Assembly (NCBI GenBank): GCA_020186115.1
Contig: WSYJ01000186.1
Coordinates: 2,215,501 to 2,279,500, forward strand
DNA length: 64,000 bases
Direction of reading: 5' to 3'
DNA from: Histomonas meleagridis
Taxonomy: Eukaryota; Parabasalia; Tritrichomonadida; Dientamoebidae
In this document: in pieces, positions 20,200 to 29,801 of the stretch
How the letters are laid out: every line of letters begins with the position of its first letter
Numbering within the stretch: position 1 is the stretch's first letter
The notes under the pieces: generated by a model
Databases searched by the model: none
What the model saw: only the letters and a program-made list of their open reading frames with translations
Told to the model about the DNA's origin: nothing
Made by a program: the position numbers and the translations under genes

Positions 20200-21162
20200 T
20201 TAATGAGTAGCAGCATTGATTGCTGATGAAATTGCAAGGAACTGTAAGTATGGGTCAGCTCTGTTTGTTATCATTCCATCAGCGGCAGAAATTCTCATTA
20301 TTAATTCTGGTTTTACCTCTTCTTTAATCGCTTCTGAGGAAACTAATATCCTTGTCAGTATTTCTAATATTTGCGATATGTCGAAGCCGCTATAGACAAT
20401 ATGTGAGGTCGCTTCTTCGATTTCATTCCATGGGGAATTAATACATGTATCAAAGTAATGGTGGATAACATCAGGATTTGGAGAGCCACTGAGTTCCCTA
20501 ATGAGGTTTCCTGAGATAACTCCTGTGATTGATGAGCTTTGTAAAAATGTAATAGCTTTTCTTAGATCTCCACCAGAAATATCAACGAGTGTTTGGAAGG
20601 CTTCTTCTGATTCAACCTTTAGGTGTTCTTGCTCGGCTATAAATTGAAGTCGGTTAATAATATTATCGCGTTCAAGAGATTTAAACCTAAATCGGGCACA
20701 TCTAGAAAGGATTGGATCAATAATCTTTGACACGTAGTTGCAGATAATAATGAAACGTGTAACAGCTGAATAGTTTTCAATGACACGCCTCAAAGCATTT
20801 TGAGCATCTCGAGTCATGGAATCGGCTTCATCAAGGATAATAATCTTGTATGGGACGGAACCTTGTGGTACGCTAAGGGAAGCAAATTGTTTAATTTTAG
20901 AACGAACTGAATCAATGCCACGGTCATCAGAAGCATTAAGTTCCATAACACGTCTACGGAACTCCTTTGGTTCAAAGAGTGTATGACAAAGTGCAATTGC
21001 AGTTGAAGTTTTACCAGAACCTGGGGGACCATGGAAAATTAAGTGAGGAAGATCTCCTTTTCCTAAGGTTGAGCGAAGTGCGTTAACAACTTCCTCCTGT
21101 TGGACAATTTCATCAATATTATGAGGCCTATATTTTTCTACCCATGGAATGTTTTCTTCCAT
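20200..21162 (-). CDS. Replication factor C small subunit (RFC4-like)
   Basis: The 320-residue AAA+ clamp-loader subunit starts at ATG 21162. It has the RFC boxes: PWVEKYRP (box II), LIFHGPPGSGKTSTA (Walker A, about 42-56), ELNASDDRGID, IIILDEADSMT (Walker B), ALRRVIE, and the arginine-finger SRCARFRF (box VIII). The C-terminal collar domain (about 235-320) is complete. The ICNYVSKIIDPILSRC wording points to the RFC4 (yeast Rfc2) branch over RFC2/3/5. It works with other RFC subunits to load PCNA on DNA in the nucleus. The promoter is shared with the divergent Hsp70-like gene, and a TAACGGTTTTGAC box lies 18 bases before the start. Confidence 0.95.
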   Translation of the reverse strand: MEENIPWVEKYRPHNIDEIVQQEEVVNALRSTLGKGDLPHLIFHGPPGSGKTSTAIALCHTLFEPKEFRRRVMELNASDDRGIDSVRSKIKQFASLSVPQGSVPYKIIILDEADSMTRDAQNALRRVIENYSAVTRFIIICNYVSKIIDPILSRCARFRFKSLERDNIINRLQFIAEQEHLKVESEEAFQTLVDISGGDLRKAITFLQSSSITGVISGNLIRELSGSPNPDVIHHYFDTCINSPWNEIEEATSHIVYSGFDISQILEILTRILVSSEAIKEEVKPELIMRISAADGMITNRADPYLQFLAISSAINAATH

Positions 21163-21180
21163 TTTTGTTTTGCAGTGTCA

Positions 21181-21280
21181 AAACCGTTACTGGAAATTGT
21201 TAACGTCTGCTGCTAAGTTCACATATGCACAGCTTCTGTGAACTCACATTTTCATACCAACAAAGCTGTGGTATACCACA
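21181..21280. promoter_or_regulatory. Divergent promoter with Myb-type box and two palindromes
   Basis: AAACCGTTA (21181-21189; TAACGGTTT toward the RFC gene) is followed by the perfect dyad AGTTCACA (21216-21223) / TGTGAACT (21237-21244) and the 14-bp perfect palindrome TGTGGTATACCACA (21267-21280). The region separates RFC (minus) from the Hsp70-like gene (plus), whose own side has AAACGGC at 21498-21504. No gene is seen in 21163-21560. Confidence 0.45.
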
Positions 21281-21560
21281 CCAAATGGAGAATGCTAAAT
21301 GGAATTAACACTTATGATGGTGGTTTAAAACAATTTAAGAAGTAATTAAAAATGATAAATTAAATTGAAATTTTAAATAATTTTTCTGGGTTCTCTCACA
21401 ATGATATAAATGTTTGAGTAGTTATTTATATTAATTTATTTTTTCTTAGATATTTGACGTCAACTTTCATGTGATTTATTAAAACAATGGCAAAACTAAA
21501 CGGCTTCATCAAAATGTTTATGAAAAAAAATTGGCATTTTTTATATCCTCACTGTTTTTG

Positions 21561-24266
21561 ATGGAAACCAACAATGGAATACTTGGTATAGATTTAGGTA
21601 ACAAAAAAATTAGAGCTAGTGTGCTTCTAGACGTAGGCAAAAATCTTAGAGTTAGAACGACAATTATTACAGATCAGATGGACAAAAGATTTACTCCTTC
21701 TTATGTTTCATTTACTAACGAAACCAGATATTATGGAGATTTAGCAGCAACAAGTTGTGGAAATCCTAATTTAATAACAATTTATAACATAAATCAATTA
21801 ATTGGTTTAAAATATAAAAGCAATCGCCGCGAAGAAATTGAAAAGAATGTTCTTTTCGAATTGTGTGATTTAGGTGATGGTTTTACAGGTATTAAGGTAA
21901 AAGATGAAATAATTCTTCCAGAAGAATGCCTTGCTTACTTAATCAAAGCCATTTTTTCATATACGATAGGAGATAGATTTCCTGATAAAAGTTTTTCAAG
22001 TTGCGTCGTTACAGTACAGCCATGGTGGAATCTTAAACAAAGGCAAGCAATATTTGATGCTGTAGCAATCGCTGGCTTCAAATGCATTGGTACAATTAGT
22101 TCCACGACAGCTGCAGCAGTTAAATATGCAGTTGATAATTTTCAGAAATACCGAGAAAAATCCACAAGAATCAGAATTCTAATTATTGACACTGGGGACA
22201 CATCAATGAGTGTTTCTTGTGTTCAAATATATTATAATCTTGCGCACCATGATATTAAGCCAATTCAGATAAACATTTTAAGTTCGGTTTCTGATACAAG
22301 ATATGGTGGCTCACATATCAACGAAATCATTTTTCAACTTTTTATGGAAAAATTCCAAGAAAGTCATCCAGATATTAAACTTGAAAAGATGCATTTATTA
22401 AATATCTTTTCTAAAGCTATTGAAGCCAAAGAAAAACTTTATCTCAACAAAAAAATTCGAGTTGATATTAATGTTGGTCATAAAGAACTTCCTGATGGTT
22501 TTGAATTTGATATTGAAAAACAAGAATTTGAAAGTAGACTTCAAGGACTTGCTCAAGATATAAAAAAACTAATTAAGCGATCCCTAAATAATGCAAAAGT
22601 TGACCAATTATCAATCAATGATTGTTTAATTGTTGGTGGAGGTTCACGTATAAGTCCATTTTTAAGTGAAATTTCTGGATGTTTTCAAGATGTTAAACCA
22701 AGTCCGATTCAAGATGAATATATTGCACAAGGAATCGCATATTTAACAGGAGTATTAGATCCAAAATCAATATTACATAAATATGTTGAGATCCAAGAGA
22801 AATATCAAGAAATTTTAAATGAAGAAGAATCTAAAGAAATTATATATTGGCCTAAAAGTTTTTGGCATTTCTCAAAAGTATTGTTTAAAAAAGATGAAAA
22901 TCTTCCGAAAGAAAAAGTGATAACTCTTTATCCAAAAGGAATAAAAATTAAATATTCGAATAATGATTATGTGATATTTGAAGATCATAAAAAATTAAAT
23001 ATTACAATTACAATGAATATTTCACATACAATTGATATCCAAAATGTAGAAGGAGTTAAATATGAATTAAAATATGGTATTAAAGATTTGCAAAAATATA
23101 TTAATAAGGAAATAGAAATGGAAGAAAAAGATCGCAAATTTGAGTTATTGGAAGAAAAAAGAAATGATTTACAATCACTTATATATTCAGCAAAAAGATT
23201 AGTAAATTATTTGAACATAAATTTGAATAATTATAACGAAACATATGATAATATTGAAGAGCTTGATAAAAAAATTGAAGAACTTATGTTGAAAATCAAA
23301 AATGCAAATGAACTTAAGAAAATTTACGTTTTGATGAATGATTTTATGGAAGAATTTGGTGATAAATTAGCAAAAATAAATCTGAAAAAGTTTGATTCTG
23401 ATTTTGTTGCATTATACAATTGGTATAATAGTAAAACTTATTACGAATACCCACAACTTAAAAATATGAATGAAAAAAATATTATAAATTATGTAAAGAA
23501 ACTTCTAAAAAGTGCAAACCTTATAATGGAAAAAGATGAAGAAGAAGAATCAATTAAAGAAGAAACAGAAAAAACACAGGAAATCGATGATACTAATGAG
23601 GAAAATAAGGAAGAAATCAAAGAGGAAATTAAAGATGAAACTAAAGACGTAAATATAGATATTAATGATAATGAAAATAAGGAAGAAACAGAAGAAGCTA
23701 AAGAAAATGTTAATGAATATGAAAATAAAGATGAAAACAAAGAAAAAGCTGATGAAAATAAAGAAGAAGAAAAAAACAAAGAAACTAAAGAAGAGGAAAA
23801 CAAAGATGATGAAACTAAAGAAGCAGGAAATGAAAATAAAGAAGAAGAAAATGAAAATAAAGAAGCAGAAGAAACTAAAGAAGAAGAAAATAAAGAACCA
23901 GAGGAAACTAAAGAAGAAGAAGAAACTAAAGAAGAGGAAAATAAAGAAGAAGAAGAAAATGAAAATAAAGAAGCAGAAGAAACTAAAGAAGAAGAAGAAA
24001 CTAAAGAAGAGGAAAATAAAGAAGATGATGAAAATAAAGAAAAAGAAGAAAATGAAAATAAAGAACCAGAAGAAACTAAAGAAGAAGAAGAAAATGAAAA
24101 TAAAGAACCAGAGGAAACTAAAGAAGAAGAAGAAAATGAAAATAAAGAACCAGAGGAAACTAAAGAAGAAGAAGAAAATGAAAATAAAGAACCAGAAGAA
24201 ACTAAAGAAGAAGAAAATAGCAGCGAAGGATCATCTGAAGAAAGAGAGGACGAAATAAATCATTAA
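21561..24266 (+). CDS. Divergent Hsp70-superfamily protein with acidic repeat tail
   Basis: The first usable ATG is 21561 (METNNGILGIDLGNKKI); the frame opens 30 bases earlier at a TTG. The 901-residue product has an actin-like ATPase domain (about 1-390): GIDLGNKK where phosphate-1 motif would be DLGTT, VVTVQPWW, IDTGDTSMS in place of DLGGGT, and the adenosine motif IVGGGSRISPF. A beta-type segment and helical region follow (about 420-640), like Hsp110/Grp170. From about 655 the chain is almost only E, K, N, D and T. The changed phosphate loops make ATP turnover doubtful. No signal peptide is obvious unless the TTG-start extension is used, and there is no KDEL-type end. It could act as a nucleotide-exchange factor, but this is inference. 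Confidence 0.85.
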   Translation: METNNGILGIDLGNKKIRASVLLDVGKNLRVRTTIITDQMDKRFTPSYVSFTNETRYYGDLAATSCGNPNLITIYNINQLIGLKYKSNRREEIEKNVLFELCDLGDGFTGIKVKDEIILPEECLAYLIKAIFSYTIGDRFPDKSFSSCVVTVQPWWNLKQRQAIFDAVAIAGFKCIGTISSTTAAAVKYAVDNFQKYREKSTRIRILIIDTGDTSMSVSCVQIYYNLAHHDIKPIQINILSSVSDTRYGGSHINEIIFQLFMEKFQESHPDIKLEKMHLLNIFSKAIEAKEKLYLNKKIRVDINVGHKELPDGFEFDIEKQEFESRLQGLAQDIKKLIKRSLNNAKVDQLSINDCLIVGGGSRISPFLSEISGCFQDVKPSPIQDEYIAQGIAYLTGVLDPKSILHKYVEIQEKYQEILNEEESKEIIYWPKSFWHFSKVLFKKDENLPKEKVITLYPKGIKIKYSNNDYVIFEDHKKLNITITMNISHTIDIQNVEGVKYELKYGIKDLQKYINKEIEMEEKDRKFELLEEKRNDLQSLIYSAKRLVNYLNINLNNYNETYDNIEELDKKIEELMLKIKNANELKKIYVLMNDFMEEFGDKLAKINLKKFDSDFVALYNWYNSKTYYEYPQLKNMNEKNIINYVKKLLKSANLIMEKDEEEESIKEETEKTQEIDDTNEENKEEIKEEIKDETKDVNIDINDNENKEETEEAKENVNEYENKDENKEKADENKEEEKNKETKEEENKDDETKEAGNENKEEENENKEAEETKEEENKEPEETKEEEETKEEENKEEEENENKEAEETKEEEETKEEENKEDDENKEKEENENKEPEETKEEEENENKEPEETKEEEENENKEPEETKEEEENENKEPEETKEEENSSEGSSEEREDEINH
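24039..24216 (+). repeat. 42-bp coding repeat (14-residue acidic unit)
   Basis: Four near-identical units encode EEENENKEPEETKE in the tail of the Hsp70-like protein. A looser E/K/N-rich low-complexity region extends from about 23535. The near-identity of units at DNA level indicates recent slippage. Confidence 0.85.
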
Positions 24267-24499
24267 AATCTTCGAAATAAATATTCAGCACCAGAAAACG
24301 GAAAGAATTGATGTAAGTTTCAAAGTTGACCATAAATTATAAAATAAAACACAAAATATCACTAAAAATATTTAAAACTTTTTTCATATGTTAAAATGTC
24401 ATTTTTTCAATGTATTGGAAATACTGATGCATTGAGGCAAATGGCACAATTACTATTATGGAGGTAATACATCTTTTGATTTAAAAAACATTTCTCAGA

Positions 24500-24790
24500 A
24501 ATCATTTTGATGATTTTCTTGTGATGATATTTCATGAAGTTTTCCTATATCATTTCGAATTATTTTGTAATTTTATTTGGATTTAGCTCATTCTTCTATT
24601 AATTGCTTATGAAGTTCTAATAAATCTTTGAAAACTTTTCATTATTATTAAAAAAGTATCTTCACATGGATCTTTATATTTCCTTTTTTTGTTTTCTTCA
24701 AAAGTATTACTTATGGTTAATCCTTTGTATATTTTATTTATTTAGTATTTTTTATTTTAGTAATGTGCAAAATATTTTGAATTAATATTT
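24500..24790 (-). pseudogene. Relic of a trichomonad ankyrin protein N-terminus
   Basis: Reading the minus strand from about 24790 downward, the DNA aligns with the N-terminal part of the ankyrin pseudogene at 30110. Matching pieces include DLLELHKQLIEE for ELHKQLINE, then IIRND.GKLHEISSQEN for IIRNDDIEKLQDISSQEN. Stops and frameshifts interrupt it (for example TGA just after LIEE). It is a decayed family member. Confidence 0.5.
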
Positions 24791-25149
24791 TTGGAGATAT
24801 ATTTTCTCTTTTTTTAATAATGATATCCTTGAGAATTGATTTTTCAAAAAGGAATAAATAAAAATTTTTATGATTTTGGAATTATTTTTTCTTCTTCTTT
24901 ATTTTCCATTATCACTAAAATTTTGAACATGTATCACTTCCAATATCTTATGAAAAGTAACCGAAGTTACCGAGCAACATTGGTAGATTCAAATCAAATA
25001 CTTCCATATTCTGTTGGTTAAATGATAAAATATTATTTTTTCCAGATAAATAAAATAATGTTTGTTGAAGTTTTATTAATTTTTCCTTATGAATTATTCT
25101 CTTTTAGAATAAATTACAAAATTCATGAACTTTGTATAGTTTACAAAAC

Positions 25150-25157
25150 AACCGTTT
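25150..25157 (+). promoter_or_regulatory. Myb-type box before the Sel1-repeat gene
   Basis: AACCGTTT lies 4 bases before an ATG at 25162 and 22 bases before the ATG at 25180. The surrounding words (ACAACCGTTTGTG) match those at 11697-11709. Confidence 0.45.
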
Positions 25158-25179
25158 GTGAATGACCATATTTTTTTTA

Positions 25180-27480
25180 ATGGAATCTCTCATCGCTAAA
25201 GCAGATTCTGGAGATGTCGGAGCACAAAATGAAGTTGGTATGAAATATGAAAAAGGAATAAACACACCAAAAAATTTACAATTAGCAGCAAAATATTATA
25301 AATTAGCTTCCGATAAAAAGGATGCTCTTGGAGCATACAACTACGGTAGGCTTCTTCAAGAAGGTCTTGGTGTTAAAAGGAACCTTGAAGAAGCAAAGAA
25401 ACAATTTCAATTCGCAAGTGATGAAGGAATTCCAGAAGCTTCATTTTACCTTGGCAAGATTTTTGAAAAAGAAAAAAAATATCAACAAGCCAAAGATCAA
25501 TATCGTAAAGCAGCAGATAATGGTCATGTTGAATCCCAAATCAAACTTGCCAAAATGATTGAACAAGATCGTTCTCAAGGTCCAAACAAATTTGCTGAAG
25601 CCGCTCGTTACTACCAAATCGCTGCTAATAATGGCAATGCACTCGCCCAAGCTCACCTTGGCTCACTTTTTGAGAAGGGAAAGGGGGTACCCAAAGACAT
25701 AAAGGGTGCCCTGAAATTATACCATCAATCAGCTGAGAAAGGATGTGCACAAGGGCAATATTACTTAGCCAAAATGTATCAAAAGGGGTATGGTAACACA
25801 GTTAAGCAAAGTACAGAAAACGCAATCAAATATTACAATATGGCCATCAAACAAAATCACATTCAAGCAATGATAGATTTATCAGATATGTATGAGAAGA
25901 ACAACAATATGCAAGAAGCATTACCATTGATAAAAAGAGCAGCAGAGATGAACAATGTATATGCAATGATGCACTATGCAACTCTAATACAAGAAATGAA
26001 CCCAAACGAAGCATTCGCAATGGTCAAAAAAGCATCAGACATGAGAAATGTGGAAGCATTAACGAAACTTGGTACAATGATATTAAATGGAATTGGTATC
26101 CAAAGAAATGATTCCGAAGCAATGAACGTGTTCAAATTAGCTTCTGATCATGGGAGTGCCGAAGCAATGTTTTATGTTGCAAACATGTACAGAGTAGGCA
26201 GAGGAACAGAGAAAAATCAAGCAGAATCACGAAGGTACTTGAAGATGGCTGCAAAAGCAGGACATCAAAAGGCAAAAGAAATAGTTGCAACACTACCAGA
26301 AGAGCAGAAGCCACAGAAACAAAATGCACCTCGAGGAAGAGGCGGAAGGAATGCACATGGACCAGAACAAGATGATAACAGAAAACCACGCGGCGGAAAA
26401 ACAGATGCTGCACCACGTGGCGAACGAGGTGGAGGAAATCAACGTGGCCGCGGCGGTGGAGCGCAACAACGTGGCCGAGGCGGCGAAACACAAAAGCGCG
26501 GCCGAGGCGGCGAGTCACAGCCTCGCGCACCGCAGCAACAACAAAATAAAACCACCACATCAAACCAACCGCCGAAAACCGCTCCGATACCGCCACAGGG
26601 TGCCCCTAAACCAACTGAACCTCAACAGCAACAAGCTCCAAATCCACCTCAACAACAACAAGCTCCAAAGCCACCTAAGCAACCTAAGCAAGAAGAACCC
26701 AAACAAAAGCCAGAGTCATTCCATGAAGCCAAATTAGATCAAAAGAAGAGTCGCGGAGGCCCCGAAGCCCAATATGCACTCGCAAAGCATTTCCTAGAGA
26801 AAGATTCTTACAACATTACCCTTGCATATCATTTCATGCGTCTTGCTGCAGAGCGCGTACCGGATGCTATCATGCAGATTTCGGATCTTCTTATTGACGG
26901 TACCTTCGGCACGCCGCCTGGCACACCAAATGTCCCCGCTGCCATTCATTATCTGAACATTGGCGTTCGATTCTCATATGTTCCGGCCATGAAGAAACTC
27001 GCACAGATATACATCGAAGGTAAACTTATCGATAGAGATGTTAAAGCAGGTGCCAACTACATAAAACTTGCTGCGGATGCCGGCGATGCTGAGCAAGCCT
27101 TCAGATTCTCGAAGATGCTTCGCGAAGGAGAATATGTTCTCCAAAACGCAGCGAAAGCTGATGAGTATCTGAAGAAGGCGGCAGACTTAAAGTTGCTTGA
27201 CGCGCAGCTAATAGTCGCAGATAGATTGTTTAAGTCGAAGAATCCGAAAGCAGCAGAATACTATGAAGGTGCTGCAAATAATGGAAACGTAACATCGATG
27301 AGCATTATCGGAGAAATGTATAGAGATGGAGACTTCATTAAAAAGGATTATAAGAAGGCAAAGAAGTATTTGGCAATGGCGGCACAAAAAGGAGGAGATG
27401 AAGAGAAAGAGGAATATGAGGATTTCTTAAAGATGATAGAGAAAGAAAAAGAAAATATTAGTGAAGCTCAAAAACAATAA
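25180..27480 (+). CDS. Sel1-like repeat protein with RGG-box and Pro/Gln insert
   Basis: Two starts are possible, ATG 25162 (MTIFFL) and ATG 25180 (MESLIAKADSGD); the latter begins in the first repeat and leaves room for a leader after the Myb-type box. The 766-residue protein has about nine to ten Sel1-like repeats (1-370; for example AAKYYKLASDKKDALGAYNYG), then an insert of about 150 residues, then four or five more repeats (about 525-745). The insert starts with six RGG triplets (RGRGG, PRGGK, ERGGG and similar), a known RNA-binding and arginine-methylation signal, and ends with Pro/Gln-rich stretches. Sel1 repeats are protein-binding scaffolds. No signal peptide is evident. A role as an RNP scaffold is inference. 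Confidence 0.85.
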   Translation: MESLIAKADSGDVGAQNEVGMKYEKGINTPKNLQLAAKYYKLASDKKDALGAYNYGRLLQEGLGVKRNLEEAKKQFQFASDEGIPEASFYLGKIFEKEKKYQQAKDQYRKAADNGHVESQIKLAKMIEQDRSQGPNKFAEAARYYQIAANNGNALAQAHLGSLFEKGKGVPKDIKGALKLYHQSAEKGCAQGQYYLAKMYQKGYGNTVKQSTENAIKYYNMAIKQNHIQAMIDLSDMYEKNNNMQEALPLIKRAAEMNNVYAMMHYATLIQEMNPNEAFAMVKKASDMRNVEALTKLGTMILNGIGIQRNDSEAMNVFKLASDHGSAEAMFYVANMYRVGRGTEKNQAESRRYLKMAAKAGHQKAKEIVATLPEEQKPQKQNAPRGRGGRNAHGPEQDDNRKPRGGKTDAAPRGERGGGNQRGRGGGAQQRGRGGETQKRGRGGESQPRAPQQQQNKTTTSNQPPKTAPIPPQGAPKPTEPQQQQAPNPPQQQQAPKPPKQPKQEEPKQKPESFHEAKLDQKKSRGGPEAQYALAKHFLEKDSYNITLAYHFMRLAAERVPDAIMQISDLLIDGTFGTPPGTPNVPAAIHYLNIGVRFSYVPAMKKLAQIYIEGKLIDRDVKAGANYIKLAADAGDAEQAFRFSKMLREGEYVLQNAAKADEYLKKAADLKLLDAQLIVADRLFKSKNPKAAEYYEGAANNGNVTSMSIIGEMYRDGDFIKKDYKKAKKYLAMAAQKGGDEEKEEYEDFLKMIEKEKENISEAQKQ

Positions 27481-28047
27481 AATATCTTTATAATTATTTA
27501 ATGTAATCAACTGAATGTGTTCAAGTCTTCAGGAAATTTGTGTCTAAATAAAAATTTTTTATTTAAACAAAAATAAAATTTGATGAAAACATTAAACAGA
27601 AATTCTCTAAGTTTTTCTTTAACATGAAATAATTGAAATATATATTAGATTATTTTGTAAAACATCATTCTTTATATATCACATTTTATATGTATACGTG
27701 AATTTCTCTTGAAATTTACAATGTAACAAATTATTTTTTTTGCTTGTTGAATCCTTATCATTTCTGCTCAATTTTTGATGAATTTTGAATTAACGATACA
27801 CAATCCATGGATTTGAAACAAAAAGTTCAGAACACCGATTTTCTCTAAATAAACCATTGTAATTTTTATCAAAAGTATTCAAAAAATCCGACCGGATGAT
27901 CGTTTCTCACTCAAATTCACAGTTTATTTTTTAACCGTTTTGATTAATCATTCAAATTTCAATGAGAAAGATTTAGTGGCGGTTGGGAACATGATCATGT
28001 TTTTTCGTATAATCTTTGTTGTTAAAGGAAAAAGGCATACGATTTCT
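27481..28047. other. Intergenic region between convergent genes
   Basis: No gene is seen. The DNA is AT-rich. A GTGGCGGTT word near 27977 (AACCGCCAC on the minus strand) resembles the AACCGCC motif found at three other intergenic sites. Confidence 0.4.
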
Positions 28048-28596
28048 TTATTTGAACTTCTTGTTGATTTGCTCGCCGAGCCAATCTAAACCTTCATAGA
28101 GACCATCACCAGTTGTAGCACAGCATCCTTGAACTTGCCATGGACGGTTGGTGATTGTGTTGAGTCTAAGACGATTTCCTAATTCCTGTGGCTTGATGGC
28201 ATTTGGAAGATCTTGTTTGTTTGCATAAACTAAGAGAATTGAGTCACGTAATTCATCTTCTTCAAGTAACTTGTGAAGTTCATCACGTGCTTCGTCAACA
28301 CGACCAATATCGTTTGAATCGACAACGAAGATAAGACCTTGAGTGTTGTGGAATTGGTGGCGCCATAAGGCACGGATACGATCTTGACCACCAACATCCC
28401 AAACGTTCATGTTGAATCCCTTGTATTCGATTGTTTCGACGTTGAAACCAATTGTTGGAATAGTTGTGACATGTTCACCAAGTTTAAGCTTATAAAGAAC
28501 TGTTGTCTTACCAGCAGCATCGAGACCAAGCATAAGGCAACGTGTTTCACGGTTTCCGAACCATTTCTTGAAGAGATCGCTGAAGAAAAGACCCAT
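28048..28596 (-). CDS. ARF-family small GTPase (ARF1-like)
   Basis: The 182-residue protein is a textbook ARF. It starts [14 protein letters not shown], with myristoylated Gly2 and the amphipathic helix. It has P-loop GLDAAGKTT (24-32), switch [17 protein letters not shown], switch [23 protein letters not shown] and [15 protein letters not shown]. It acts at Golgi membranes in coat recruitment and vesicle budding, cycling with a Sec7 exchange factor and an ARF-GAP. The ATG at 28596 lies just after an initiator-like TTCACTTTTCTT on the minus strand. Confidence 0.98.
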   Translation of the reverse strand: MGLFFSDLFKKWFGNRETRCLMLGLDAAGKTTVLYKLKLGEHVTTIPTIGFNVETIEYKGFNMNVWDVGGQDRIRALWRHQFHNTQGLIFVVDSNDIGRVDEARDELHKLLEEDELRDSILLVYANKQDLPNAIKPQELGNRLRLNTITNRPWQVQGCCATTGDGLYEGLDWLGEQINKKFK

Positions 28597-28623
28597 AAGA
28601 AAAGTGAATAGACTAACGGTTTA
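28597..28623 (-). promoter_or_regulatory. ARF gene initiator and Myb-type box
   Basis: On the minus strand TTCACTTTTCTT (28597-28608) abuts the ATG and fits the trichomonad initiator. TAAACCGTTA (28614-28623) lies just upstream, a Myb-type box. Confidence 0.55.
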
Positions 28624-28949
28624 TGTGAATATTGAATGAAAATGCTATTGACTTGGCGAAATATCGGGGAAAAAAGATTTTTAAGCGCTTAAAAACAAGA
28701 AGATTCCACTTACTGATCGAAAAATTGTGCTCTATGGGAAGCATATCAGGTAAGAAAGAATATAAGATGGTTATCTAAATTAAGAATATTAGATATTTGA
28801 TAAAATTTTTCATACTGGTAAAGAAAACTAATATTAGTTCTCCGTCAGAGAAAGTTTCAAGTATAATTTTCAAATTTTTGTTGGAATCATCACTCAATTC
28901 TAATTAAAAATTTATTGAATTTTCTTTATTTATTTATCTAATTAAACAC
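28624..28949. other. AT-rich gap
   Basis: No gene is seen in these 326 bases between the upstream region of the ARF gene and the 3' end of the DUF3737 gene. Confidence 0.4.
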
Positions 28950-29801
28950 TCAAGCCTTTTGATGATTGTCTTTAATTACAATATCAGCATTAACTCCATC
29001 GATATCTTTGATGATTTCCCCAACTGATGGTACTTCTATGCGCCCAGAGTATGGGTTCTTGATACTGATGACTGGTGTAGTGACTGTTGCTTCGACATCA
29101 GATCGTTCAAAGCATAAATCAGCATTTAACATTTTACAGTTGATAACTTTTAAGTTTTTGCAATAACAGAATGGCTGTGTGCCAGTGATTGTGCAGTTGA
29201 TCAATGTAAGATTTTCAGAATACCATGCAAGATATTCGCCTTTAACAAAACTATCTTTTACAATAACATTTTTTGTGTGCCAAAATGCATCCTTTGTATC
29301 AAATTGACAGTTTTCAAATACAGCATTTTCTGAATATTGGAATGAATATTTTCCTTGCATTTTCAAATTCGTAAATTTAAGGTTTTGGCAACGCATCACG
29401 AAGTATTCACTTTGTGCACTGCAATTTTTCATTTCAATGTTTTTAACAAACCATCCAAATTCTGGAGAAATTATATCGCAATTATTCATGACAACATTGC
29501 TGCATTCTCTTAATGCCTTAATCCCATGCATCTCTGTATTAGTAATTTCAATATTGTCTGAATACCATATTGCTGCTCTGCAAAGTTCAGTCATCTTCGA
29601 ATCATTGATTTTCAATCCATGAACATGCCAAAATGGATAACGCAAGTTAAAGAATGAGCTTTGAACTTGTACATTACTGCTTTCTTTCATTGCACTTTCT
29701 CCATCTGCTGGTCCATCAAAGGAACAATTCTTGACAAGGATATCTTTTGATCCGTAAAGAGCACGTTCTTCATCAAACTTTTGGTTTTCGAAAGTCTTCA
29801 T
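28950..29801 (-). CDS. DUF3737-family right-handed beta-helix protein
   Basis: With ATG 29801 (MKTFENQKFDEERALYGS) the product has 283 residues, the usual size of the DUF3737 family, which is common in gut Firmicutes and Bacteroidetes. Characteristic stretches are FDEERALYGSKDILVKNC, FDGPADGESAMKES, FNLRYPFWHVH, MTELCRAAIWYSDN, GIKALRECS, ISPEFGW, and GEYLAWYSENL. The chain is a ladder of about 20-residue coils with regularly spaced Asn/Cys, typical of pectate-lyase-like beta helices. Function is unknown. There is no signal peptide if this start is used. The frame is open 48 codons upstream, but TTCATATTTTTA just upstream of this ATG looks like an initiator. Lateral transfer from bacteria is likely by family distribution. 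Confidence 0.88.
   Translation of the reverse strand: MKTFENQKFDEERALYGSKDILVKNCSFDGPADGESAMKESSNVQVQSSFFNLRYPFWHVHGLKINDSKMTELCRAAIWYSDNIEITNTEMHGIKALRECSNVVMNNCDIISPEFGWFVKNIEMKNCSAQSEYFVMRCQNLKFTNLKMQGKYSFQYSENAVFENCQFDTKDAFWHTKNVIVKDSFVKGEYLAWYSENLTLINCTITGTQPFCYCKNLKVINCKMLNADLCFERSDVEATVTTPVISIKNPYSGRIEVPSVGEIIKDIDGVNADIVIKDNHQKA

Larger units (their letters stand above)
24267..25179. other. Intergenic region with ankyrin relic
   Basis: No intact gene is seen in about 910 bases. The centre holds a minus-strand ankyrin-family relic (24500-24790, listed separately). A 61-codon frame at 24836-25021 has no recognisable motif and is probably chance. The 3' end carries the Myb-type box of the Sel1-repeat gene. 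Confidence 0.45.

Noticed and set aside
23489-24258. Frames opposite to and overlapping the acidic tail (Ser/Phe-rich minus, Lys/Met-rich plus)
   Set aside because: They are shadows of the GAA/AAA-rich repeat coding the Hsp70-like tail.
26132-26737. Overlapping frames of 150 or so codons in the Sel1/RGG gene
   Set aside because: They arise from the GC-rich low-complexity insert and have no motif.
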